The notes below the pieces were generated by a model, which ran no database searches, was not told the origin of the DNA, and saw nothing but the letters and a program-made list of their open reading frames with translations. This document shows positions 18,065-25,876 of a stretch of DNA of 64,000 bases, one piece after another. Within the stretch, counting starts at the first letter, position 1. Each line of letters begins with the position of its first letter. A program made the translations under genes and the position numbers. Source of the stretch: an uncultured Flavobacteriales bacterium (lineage in GTDB: Bacteria > Bacteroidota > Bacteroidia > CAIKAF01); the NCBI GenBank assembly GCA_903825395.1, contig CAIKAF010000019.1, positions 1 to 64,000 of the forward strand, given 5' to 3'.

Positions 18065-18715
18065 ATGATGACAAATTCAGATTCTGTCCAAAAATTAAAA
18101 AATTGGGTGGCCGAGGGGGAACATATTCAGCAGGATTTCAAATTCCTTGTTTCAGATGCGCGCAAAATTGCTCGAACACTATGTTCTTTCGCAAATGCAG
18201 CAGGAGGGCGAATCCTTATCGGAGTGAAAGACAATGGTGGTATATCTGGCATCCGTTCAGAGGAAGAATTTTATATGATTCAAACAGCTTCATCTTTATT
18301 TACTAGTCCCCGCGTTCCATTTCAAACGCAGGTATTTCAGGTGAGTGGCAAGCAGGTTCTTTGTGTCACCGTTGCAGCTTCGGAACAGCGTCCGCATCGG
18401 TTTCGAAATGAGGAAGAAAAATGGTTGGTTTACATTCGTATGGGAGACCGTGATGTTCGCGCCGATGCTGTTTTACTTAGATCTTGGGCATTAGAAAAAT
18501 TACCCCGTGGTAAGGTTCGAAAGATGGGGCCATCAGAAATTCAATTGTTGGATTTTTTAGACGCCAATCCGTACATCACGCTTTCAAAGTGCAGGAGGGT
18601 CACTGGGCTGAATTACAAGAATTGCGTTGAACTTTTGGCCACCTTATTGCGGTGGAATGTCATAGAAGCCATTCCTCATTTAGAAGGCCTTGCCTATCGA
18701 ATAAAATCAAATTAA
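18065..18715 (+). CDS. AlbA_2 (Schlafen-type) domain protein
   Basis: A 216-residue protein. Residues 8-130 match the Schlafen AlbA_2 domain: EGEHIQQDFKFLVSD (the E..ExK-like start), KIARTLCSFANAAGGRILIGVKDNGGISGI (the FAN..GG.l..GV.d.G.i.G core), and HRFRNEEEKWLVYIRMGDRD. A C-terminal winged-helix-like segment follows (LLDFLDANPYITLSKCRRVTGLNYKNCVELLATLLRWNVIEA). Such proteins are putative nucleic-acid-binding regulators or nucleases; the role of this one is unknown. It stands alone, divergent from dps. Confidence 0.85.
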   Translation: MMTNSDSVQKLKNWVAEGEHIQQDFKFLVSDARKIARTLCSFANAAGGRILIGVKDNGGISGIRSEEEFYMIQTASSLFTSPRVPFQTQVFQVSGKQVLCVTVAASEQRPHRFRNEEEKWLVYIRMGDRDVRADAVLLRSWALEKLPRGKVRKMGPSEIQLLDFLDANPYITLSKCRRVTGLNYKNCVELLATLLRWNVIEAIPHLEGLAYRIKSN

Positions 18716-18736
18716 GTTTAAAATTCAAACCTTGTC

Positions 18737-18767
18737 TTGGAACTCCAGTTTTGGTGATATATCTTTA
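18737..18767 (+). promoter_or_regulatory. Putative sucD promoter
   Basis: TTGG at 18737-18740 and TATCTTTA at 18760-18767 (7 of 8 to TAnnTTTG), 19 bp apart, ending 19 bases before the sucD ATG. Confidence 0.45.
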
Positions 18768-18786
18768 AGCCTTCAAAAAACACCTC

Positions 18787-19671
18787 ATGAGCGTACTGGT
18801 TACTAAAGATTCTAAAATTATTGTCCAAGGTTTTACTGGAAATGAGGGCACCTTTCATGCCTCACAAATGATTGATTATGGCACCCAGGTGGCAGGTGGG
18901 GTAACCCCAGGAAAGGGAGGAACAAGCCACTTAGATCGGCCTGTTTTTAATACAGTAGCTGACGCTGTTGCCAAAACAGGAGCAGATGTCTCAATTATTT
19001 TTGTGCCGCCGGCTTTTGCTGCCGATGCCATAATGGAGGCAGCAGATGCAGGGGTGAAGGTTATTGTATGCATTACAGAGGGAATACCTACTTCAGATAT
19101 GATTCAGGTTAAGGCATACCTGTCCGAGAAATCCTGCCGCTTAATCGGCCCGAATTGCCCGGGAGTGATAACTGCTGAAGAAGCCAAAGTAGGAATAATG
19201 CCAGGCTTCGTCTTTAAAAAGGGCAATATTGGAATTGTTTCTAAAAGTGGAACGTTAACCTATGAGGCCGCTGATCAGGTAGTAAAGGCTGGCATGGGAA
19301 TTACCACGGCCATTGGAATTGGAGGAGATCCGATAATTGGAACCACAACGCGGGAAGCAGTTGAACTACTGATGAATGATCCTGATACTCACGGAATAAT
19401 AATGATTGGTGAAATTGGAGGCGGAATGGAAGCGGAAGCCGCTCATTGGATTAAAGAACATGGAACTAAGCCTGTGGTTGGTTTTATTGCAGGCCAAACG
19501 GCTCCGGCAGGTCGCAGAATGGGTCATGCAGGAGCCATTGTTGGCGGAGCGGAAGATACCGCTGCTGCAAAAATGGCCATAATGGAAGCCTGTGGAATTC
19601 ATGTTGTCCATTCACCAGCACGCATTGGAGCTAAAATGGCCGAAGTCCTTCAACCCGTTACTAACCAATAA
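18787..19671 (+). CDS. sucD: Succinyl-CoA synthetase alpha subunit
   Basis: A 294-residue TCA-cycle enzyme subunit that interconverts succinyl-CoA and succinate with NDP phosphorylation. The CoA-binding Rossmann domain starts [13 protein letters not shown]; the ligase domain has [17 protein letters not shown] and the active-site segment [10 protein letters not shown], with phosphohistidine at H247. Length and motifs are complete. The beta subunit gene sucC is not adjacent, as in many Bacteroidota. The secreted protease gene starts only 12 bases downstream, so read-through is likely, though the two products have no obvious link. Confidence 0.97.
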   Translation: MSVLVTKDSKIIVQGFTGNEGTFHASQMIDYGTQVAGGVTPGKGGTSHLDRPVFNTVADAVAKTGADVSIIFVPPAFAADAIMEAADAGVKVIVCITEGIPTSDMIQVKAYLSEKSCRLIGPNCPGVITAEEAKVGIMPGFVFKKGNIGIVSKSGTLTYEAADQVVKAGMGITTAIGIGGDPIIGTTTREAVELLMNDPDTHGIIMIGEIGGGMEAEAAHWIKEHGTKPVVGFIAGQTAPAGRRMGHAGAIVGGAEDTAAAKMAIMEACGIHVVHSPARIGAKMAEVLQPVTNQ

Positions 19672-19683
19672 ATTCAGGAACTC

Positions 19684-22557
19684 ATGAAATATATCTTCGC
19701 TAGCATTTTCGGCTTTTTCTTAGGATTTAATGCCATCGCTCAAAACGTTCATCCTGATTTTTGGGACGGACAAGTGTATCTTAAGTTGAATTCTTATCCC
19801 GATTTAGGAGGATTTTCAGAAGAGGTTCGTGTAAAAGAGGCAGAGTTTTTGAATGATTTGGCTGCTGAATTCGGGATTTATCGGCTTAGAAAGCCTTTTT
19901 ACCGCGGCACTTCAACCAGTGTCTCGCACATTTATCAGGTGTACTTTACCGAGTCAAATAAGGTGTCTCAGCTGATACAAAAACTGGAGCGTTTTGGTTT
20001 TGTAGAGTATGCCGAACAGGTTCCTATTTTGCGTACTACTTTGACGCCAAATGATATTGGCCCTCAATCTGGAACCAATAGTCAATGGTTTTTGTATCAA
20101 ATATCGGCTCTAACGGCATGGGATATTGCTGTTGGATCAAGTAGTATTAAAGTTGCAATTGTTGATGATGCCGTAAAAATTAACCACCCGGATTTGGCTC
20201 CTGTAATTTGGACGAATCCTGGCGAAGTTCCCAATGATGGAATTGATAATGATGGAAATGGCTATATCGATGATGTGAATGGATTTGATGTAGCTGATAA
20301 CGACAATAATCCCTTGCCTCCCACCTCCAGTTTTAGCCATGGTACACACGTGGCAGGGTGTGCAGGTGCGGCTACCAACAATGGTGTTGGCGTTGCCTCC
20401 ATTGGATTTGGTGTTCGATTGATTCCCGTTAAGTCAACCAATCAAGCCCAATACGTTACCGATGGTTATTCTGGTGTAATTTATGCTGCCGATGCCGGTG
20501 CCGATGTAATAAATATGTCTTGGGGAGGAAGCGGCGGCGGTCAAACTGGCCAAAACATTATCGATTACGCTCGCAACAAAGGCTGCGTTCCAGTTGCCGC
20601 TGCCGGCAACAATAATAGTACCACTATATTTTATCCGGCTGGATATACTGGTGTTATTACAGTCGCTGCAACTACAACCGGAGACGCCAGAGCCTCTTTT
20701 TCAAACTATGGTTCTTGGATTAAAATATCTGCCCCTGGTACCAATATCCGAGCTACCTACATTGGAAGCAGCGGTTCTACAATTACAGACACATATGGAA
20801 GCCTTCAGGGCACATCCATGGCCTCCCCAATTGTAGCAGGATTGTGCGGTTTGATGTTAAGCCTAAACCCCAATTTGACACAGCAACAAATTGAGAATTG
20901 TTTGTACTCTACGGCAGATCCTGTAACAACCAACTCAGGACAAATGGGTGCTGGGCGCATTGATGCCACCGCGGCAATGCAATGTGTTGCAACTTCTATT
21001 AATACCCCACCAGTGTCAAATATTAGTTCGGATGTTCAACAAATTTGCCCCAATAGTAGTGTTCAATATTTTGGTAGCAGCAGCAATGGGGTTGCGAATA
21101 CTTTTGCCTGGTCATTCCCCGGCGGCACTCCAGCTACGTCAACCGCCCAAAATCCTGTTGTGACATACCCTACTGCGGGGTCTTACAGCGTAACTCTTAT
21201 TACTGGGAATAATTTTGGAACAGATACCCTCACTACCTCCAATTACATCAGTGTTGGTACCAATGCTCTTGAAGAAATATTTTTTGAGAATTGGGAGGCG
21301 AATAGTCCAACATTAGCATCTTGGGGTGTCTCAAATCCCGATAATGGGAATACATGGTCTTTATTTACTACTGGGGGTAATTTGTCTGGTACGCGGTCAG
21401 TAGGAATGCGGTTTTTTACGTATCAAAACGCGATAGGTCAAAGAGATTATTTGGTGACCCCAAAATTGGATTTCAGTAACAATAGCAGCATCGAAATGAC
21501 ATTTTCGCATGCACATAGGAGGTACTCTCAAAATGAAACAGATTCTTTAATTATTTCCGTAACCACAGATGGAGGAAATTCCTGGGTCGAAATTTTTGCA
21601 GGCGGAGAATCTGGGCAAGGAACGTTTGCAACCAATTCAATCACCACAAATGAGTTTATCCCAAGTACATCTACGGACTGGTGTTTTGGCGGTAATATTG
21701 GAGCAAGCTGTTTTACACTCGATTTGAGTGCCTTTGATGGAGCAGACAGCGCCTACATTTTGTTTGAAAGTGTAAATGCGTATGGGAATAATTTATTCTT
21801 AGATGACATTTCTGTTCGCGGGATTTGTGGAGTTCCACCAAGCAATGTGGTAGCAGCTTTCCAGGCATCCAATACCAGTATATGTCAGGGTGATAATGTG
21901 AATTTTACAGATGCGAGTCAAAATGCTACGTCTTGGGCATGGAGTTTCCAAGGAGGGACACCCGCAACGTCCAATCAGCAAAATCCAACCATTCAGTACC
22001 TGAATACTGGAACGTTCGATGTGTCTTTGACAGCAACTGGAAATTCAGGTTCCGACACCGATGTACAGCCGGGCTTAATAACAGTTAACCCGACACCATC
22101 TGTACTTATCGGTTTAAATGGGTCTGATTTACAGGCGGTTCCTTCTGGTTTGGTTTATCAATGGTACCTGAATGGTGTGGCAATACCAAATGCAAACCTA
22201 GATCTGTATACGCCAACCCAAAGTGGTTCTTATACAGTTGTGGCAACCAACAATGCGGGTTGCTCAGGAACTTCACCCGCCTATAATTTTGTTAGCAGCA
22301 TTGATGAACTAGAGATTCAGGCTTTGATTTATCCGAATCCAGCGAGTCATACATTGTGGGTTAAATTGGAACAAATGCCCATTGGTCAGGTTCAAGCTGA
22401 ACTTCTTGATTTGGCTGGTCGTCGGGTGCTTCTTCAAACTTTAGAAGCAACGCAAGAATTGCAACTCCCTTTGATTAATTTGGCCAACGGAAGCTATACT
22501 CTACGGCTGTTGACCTCAAATGGAACTTTGATTCATAGAGTTCAATTGGTACATTAA
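19684..22557 (+). CDS. T9SS-secreted subtilisin-like serine protease with PKD and anchor domains
   Basis: A 957-residue exported protease. Signal peptide to about residue 19 (GFNAIAQ) and a propeptide to about 140. The S8 domain follows with the catalytic triad: Asp in VAIVDDAV (D161 or D162), His in SHGTHVAG (H219) and Ser in GTSMASP (S378). The Asp motif is DDA rather than the common D[ST]G. Then come a PKD module (about 443-525, FAWSFPGGTPATS), a jelly-roll choice-of-anchor J/MAM-like domain (about 530-716), a second PKD (about 723-805, WAWSFQGGTPATS), an Ig-like stretch, and a type A sorting domain (from about 883: IYPNPASHTL, LLDLAGRRV). It should be a surface or released protease. Confidence 0.93.
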   Translation: MKYIFASIFGFFLGFNAIAQNVHPDFWDGQVYLKLNSYPDLGGFSEEVRVKEAEFLNDLAAEFGIYRLRKPFYRGTSTSVSHIYQVYFTESNKVSQLIQKLERFGFVEYAEQVPILRTTLTPNDIGPQSGTNSQWFLYQISALTAWDIAVGSSSIKVAIVDDAVKINHPDLAPVIWTNPGEVPNDGIDNDGNGYIDDVNGFDVADNDNNPLPPTSSFSHGTHVAGCAGAATNNGVGVASIGFGVRLIPVKSTNQAQYVTDGYSGVIYAADAGADVINMSWGGSGGGQTGQNIIDYARNKGCVPVAAAGNNNSTTIFYPAGYTGVITVAATTTGDARASFSNYGSWIKISAPGTNIRATYIGSSGSTITDTYGSLQGTSMASPIVAGLCGLMLSLNPNLTQQQIENCLYSTADPVTTNSGQMGAGRIDATAAMQCVATSINTPPVSNISSDVQQICPNSSVQYFGSSSNGVANTFAWSFPGGTPATSTAQNPVVTYPTAGSYSVTLITGNNFGTDTLTTSNYISVGTNALEEIFFENWEANSPTLASWGVSNPDNGNTWSLFTTGGNLSGTRSVGMRFFTYQNAIGQRDYLVTPKLDFSNNSSIEMTFSHAHRRYSQNETDSLIISVTTDGGNSWVEIFAGGESGQGTFATNSITTNEFIPSTSTDWCFGGNIGASCFTLDLSAFDGADSAYILFESVNAYGNNLFLDDISVRGICGVPPSNVVAAFQASNTSICQGDNVNFTDASQNATSWAWSFQGGTPATSNQQNPTIQYLNTGTFDVSLTATGNSGSDTDVQPGLITVNPTPSVLIGLNGSDLQAVPSGLVYQWYLNGVAIPNANLDLYTPTQSGSYTVVATNNAGCSGTSPAYNFVSSIDELEIQALIYPNPASHTLWVKLEQMPIGQVQAELLDLAGRRVLLQTLEATQELQLPLINLANGSYTLRLLTSNGTLIHRVQLVH

Positions 22558-22567
22558 TTTAATTTTC

Positions 22568-22590
22568 AACCCGCTTCGGCGGGTTTTTTC
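22568..22590 (+). terminator. Rho-independent terminator
   Basis: Stem AACCCGC/GCGGGTT (22568-22574 with 22579-22585) on a TTCG tetraloop, followed by a T tract. It ends the protease transcript 11 bases after the stop. Confidence 0.92.
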
Positions 22591-22598
22591 TTTTTATT

Positions 22599-25157
22599 AT
22601 GCGTAGTAATTCTTTCCTTCTTTTTACAGTAGGCATTCTATTTTCTTGCCAGGCATCAAAAATCAAGGCCGTAACAGAGCTTGATGAGTTAAATATTCAG
22701 GCTAACACACAGGAGGTCTCTGCGATTACTATTGTTCCGAGTGCCCGCCGACTCATTGATTTAACTCATCTGGATCTTATTATTCAACCCGATTGGAAAA
22801 CCAAGACCATTTCTGGATCCGCAAGGTATAAGGCAAAAATGGGGCCTCGAGGGGGCGATCGAATTTTATTGAATGCAAAAGGAATGGTCATTAAGCGGGT
22901 GGCCCTAATACACCAAGCAGACACTCTGAATCTGAAATTCGAATACAACTCCTACGTCATTGATGCTGCTCTTGATAGGGCTTATCGAGGAGGAGAAGAA
23001 ATGCATTTTCAGATTGATTATCAGGCCAGACCTAATGAGCTTCACCTTCACTGTCCAGATCTAGATCCCTACGAACGGGGATTTTATTTTGTTGAACCAG
23101 GGCCATATACTGCGACCAAACCCAAGCAATGCTGGACACAAAATGAACCTGAGGCGGCGTCAGTATGGTTCCCCACGTTTGACGTACCAAATCAACAATT
23201 TACCCATACGTTAAAGGCGTTGATCCCCACCGGTATGGTTAGTCTGTCTAATGGGATTCAAAAGGGGGTTAGGCCAGGTTCCTTGCCTGGAACTGAATGG
23301 CATGAATGGGAAATGAATATGCCGCATGCTCCCTATTTGGTGATGTTTGCTGCTGGCCCTTTTTCAATTACAAAAGATGAATGGAAAGGCAAGCCTGTTC
23401 ATTATTATACCGATTCTGCTTATGCCGACCAAGCGAGAAATATTTTTGGGAAGACTTCAAAAATGCTGGATTTTTTTAGTTCCATCCTGAAAACACCTTA
23501 CCCCTGGCAAAAGTACCACCAGATTGTGGTTCAGGATTTCCCCTCTGGTGCCATGGAAAATACTACTGCTGTCGTTTTTGGCGAGTTTGTTCAACGAGAC
23601 TCCTCTGAACTTAGTCAAATGGGCAATGAATTGATTGTTGCGCATGAATTATTTCATCATTGGTTTGGCGATTTGGTGACCTGTGAGTCGTGGGCCAACT
23701 TGCCCCTAAATGAATCTTTTGCCAATTACTCAGAATACTTGTGGCTGGAGCATGAGTATGGGAAAGAGGTGGCCGATGAACAACATTATGAAGATTTGAT
23801 AGGATACCTATGGGAAACGCATCCGTATCAAGGCAATAAATTGGAACCCCTAATTCGCTACGAAAATAATTCGCCTCATGATATGTTCGATGCCCACTCT
23901 TACAATAAAGGAGGTAGAGTGCTCCACATGTTGCGGCGAACCTTGGGGGATTCTCTTTTCTTTGAAGGTCTTCGTGTATACCTAAAAGAGCACGCACACC
24001 AACCTGTTGAGGTGCATGATTTGCGGTTGGCCTTCGAGAAGGTCAGTGGAGAGGATTTGATGTTGTTCTTTAATCAGTGGTTTTTAACCAAAGGCCATCC
24101 CTTTGTTGATGTTAGGTATAATTGGGACAATAACATGAAACAACTGAGGATGGTTATAAATCAGGAACAAATCAACCTGGAACGCAGCTCAAGCCTTTTT
24201 AAACTCTCTTTTACAACTGCAATTTATTTACGAGATACGGTATTGTATATTCCTCTAGTAGCTCAGGCAGCTTCAGATACTTTTCGGTTTACCTTGCCAG
24301 AATACCCCTTGGCCGTAGATTGGGATAATGGTCGATATTTATTGGCTGAATCGAGAGAAAATTTAACTCTGCCTTGGTGTAGTTTTTTATTTCGAAATCA
24401 ACCTCATTTTTTGTTGCAAATGGCAATGCTAAAAATGGCAGCTGATAAATTTAAATTGGAACCTGGTTTTGACGAGTTGATTTTAGAGGCAAGCCAAAGC
24501 CCCTTCCCATTAATAAGAAAGGAGGCGGCAGAACTCATGGGTGAACTAACCGCTTCATGGATTGAAAATAGACTTGAGGAAATGGCGTTTCAAGATTCTG
24601 ATTCTAGAGTTAGGCTGGAGGCTCAGCAAGTACTTTCAGAAAAATTGAATGGGGAAGAAGCGAAAAAAATGGCGATTCGAATTATGGATGCTCAGCCTTC
24701 CATGGATTCTCGTAGATTGGCTTTTACTTTAGATCCTCAGCTGGCTTTGGCCTGGAAACCTAGTATTTTGCGGCCGGAATCAAATTTAATCGCTGCTCAA
24801 GCAGGAATTTGGGCAGAAAAGGACTTAGGAAAAGATGTAAGCTGGTACGAGCAGAACTTCACTTTGCTTTCTGATCCGGATGCTGAAAATGATTTTTTAT
24901 CAAGTATGGGTAAATTTTTGACTCGGCGGTCCCTTGATGAACAGCTTCGGGGATTTCAAATGTTGGAGTCTATTTTGGCTGCAGATCCTTCCTGGATTGT
25001 ACGCCTTGGAATTTATGGCGCCATAGCTGACTTAGGCAATGCCCTTTCTGAATCTAAAGTACCTGGAGCAGAGGCTCTTCTCGAAGAGCTCGAGCGTCGA
25101 TTCTATCCTTATTTTCTTAGGGAACGGAATGCGGAATTGCTTCAATATCTGCGTTGA
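22599..25157 (+). CDS. M1-family metallo-aminopeptidase, probable lipoprotein
   Basis: An 852-residue zinc aminopeptidase. The N-terminus is a lipoprotein signal with LFSC (cysteine at about 17). The M1 beta-saddle domain precedes the exopeptidase motif GAMEN at 317-321 and the zinc site HELFH at 349-353 with the distal Glu at 372 (LNESFANY), the family's HExxH-18-E spacing. The C-terminal half (from about 590) is helical and HEAT-like, as in M1 enzymes with an ERAP-type C-terminal domain. It would cleave N-terminal residues from peptides in the periplasm or at the outer membrane, possibly downstream of the adjacent protease. The start lies 8 bases after a terminator, so transcription must begin very close by. 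Confidence 0.93.
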   Translation: MRSNSFLLFTVGILFSCQASKIKAVTELDELNIQANTQEVSAITIVPSARRLIDLTHLDLIIQPDWKTKTISGSARYKAKMGPRGGDRILLNAKGMVIKRVALIHQADTLNLKFEYNSYVIDAALDRAYRGGEEMHFQIDYQARPNELHLHCPDLDPYERGFYFVEPGPYTATKPKQCWTQNEPEAASVWFPTFDVPNQQFTHTLKALIPTGMVSLSNGIQKGVRPGSLPGTEWHEWEMNMPHAPYLVMFAAGPFSITKDEWKGKPVHYYTDSAYADQARNIFGKTSKMLDFFSSILKTPYPWQKYHQIVVQDFPSGAMENTTAVVFGEFVQRDSSELSQMGNELIVAHELFHHWFGDLVTCESWANLPLNESFANYSEYLWLEHEYGKEVADEQHYEDLIGYLWETHPYQGNKLEPLIRYENNSPHDMFDAHSYNKGGRVLHMLRRTLGDSLFFEGLRVYLKEHAHQPVEVHDLRLAFEKVSGEDLMLFFNQWFLTKGHPFVDVRYNWDNNMKQLRMVINQEQINLERSSSLFKLSFTTAIYLRDTVLYIPLVAQAASDTFRFTLPEYPLAVDWDNGRYLLAESRENLTLPWCSFLFRNQPHFLLQMAMLKMAADKFKLEPGFDELILEASQSPFPLIRKEAAELMGELTASWIENRLEEMAFQDSDSRVRLEAQQVLSEKLNGEEAKKMAIRIMDAQPSMDSRRLAFTLDPQLALAWKPSILRPESNLIAAQAGIWAEKDLGKDVSWYEQNFTLLSDPDAENDFLSSMGKFLTRRSLDEQLRGFQMLESILAADPSWIVRLGIYGAIADLGNALSESKVPGAEALLEELERRFYPYFLRERNAELLQYLR

Positions 25158-25165
25158 TTGTTTAT

Positions 25166-25193
25166 GTAGCGGCGGATAATTATCCGCCGTTAC
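25166..25193. repeat. 28-bp palindrome with ATAATTAT centre
   Basis: GTAG, arm CGGCGG, centre ATAATTAT, arm CCGCCG, then TTAC; one mismatch in the whole palindrome. Same length, ends and centre as the palindromes at 8555-8615, with different but self-complementary arms. Confidence 0.85.
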
Positions 25194-25373
25194 AAATCGT
25201 TCCGCCGTTACAAATCGTTCCGCCGTTACAAATCGTTCCGCCGTTACAAAACGTTCCGCCGTTACAAACCGTTCCGCCGTTACAAACCGATCCGCCGTTA
25301 CAAACCGATCCGCCGTTACAAAACGTTCCGCCATTACAAATCGTTCCGCCGTTACAAAACGTTCCGCCGTTAC
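25183..25373. repeat. Tandem array of an 18-bp unit
   Basis: Ten full units and one partial unit of TCCGCCGTTACAAANCGT with almost no drift. The variable base and the last base differ between units (TCGT, ACGT, CCGT, CCGA), and one unit has CCATTA. The first unit is the right arm of the adjacent palindrome plus its AAA tail. The last unit contains the stop codon of the minus-strand lipoprotein gene. An 18-bp period keeps all frames open, which explains the apparent peptide repeats on both strands. Confidence 0.95.
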
Positions 25374-25873
25374 GGGTTCTGTTTGCGGAAATCGCGTTGA
25401 TCGATTCTACGCTGTTCCTGAGCGTGAATTAATTCGCGCAAAGGAGCCATTCCTGATCGCCCCCATCCATTTACCCAGCCTACCATGGTGTCGGCCCCTA
25501 GCCGTTCGCATTGAACCACAAACAAAATAGTATCTTGATTTGGATGCCTATCCCAAAAAACCATTAAAGGCATTTTTAGTGGAAGGGCAGCTTGTTCTGT
25601 TCCTTCTGGTGGATTAAATGAGAAGATGGCTCCTTTGGTAGCCACATCTTCTGATGAAGCCACTTTCCCGCTGAAGGTTTTTGATTTCATCAGGTCGGAA
25701 TAGGATGTTGGTGGGATTGGTCGTGGTCGATTTTCTGATTCCGGAATGCTATCTACCAATTGTTCTACCTCCTGATCTGACAGATTAGGTTGTTGGTCTC
25801 CTGCTCCGCCGCAGGCAATCAAAAGCAAACAAAAGGCTCCCAAAGCCCAAAGTTGTATTTTATTTGTTTTCAT
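25370..25873 (-). CDS. Putative lipoprotein
   Basis: A 167-residue protein with a clear lipoprotein signal (ALGAFCLLLIACGG, lipid on C21), a low-complexity acidic and proline-rich linker (residues 25-60), and a globular part with FSGKVASSEDVATKGAIFSF and MPLMVFWDRHPNQDTILFVVQCE. I do not recognise a family. It starts 3 bases before rnr's end region on the same strand and is probably transcribed behind rnr. Its stop codon lies inside the tandem array, so the last residues may have been changed by array growth. Confidence 0.75.
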   Translation of the reverse strand: MKTNKIQLWALGAFCLLLIACGGAGDQQPNLSDQEVEQLVDSIPESENRPRPIPPTSYSDLMKSKTFSGKVASSEDVATKGAIFSFNPPEGTEQAALPLKMPLMVFWDRHPNQDTILFVVQCERLGADTMVGWVNGWGRSGMAPLRELIHAQEQRRIDQRDFRKQNP

Positions 25874-25876
25874 AGT

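Noticed and set aside
25183-25373. CRISPR array
   Set aside because: Units are contiguous 18-mers without unique spacers, and no cas genes are near.
25032-25432. Open frames on both strands made of six-residue repeats (PPLQIV on plus, RFVTAE on minus)
   Set aside because: They are direct products of the 18-bp tandem array, whose period is a multiple of three; neither has a plausible start context or a non-repeat domain.
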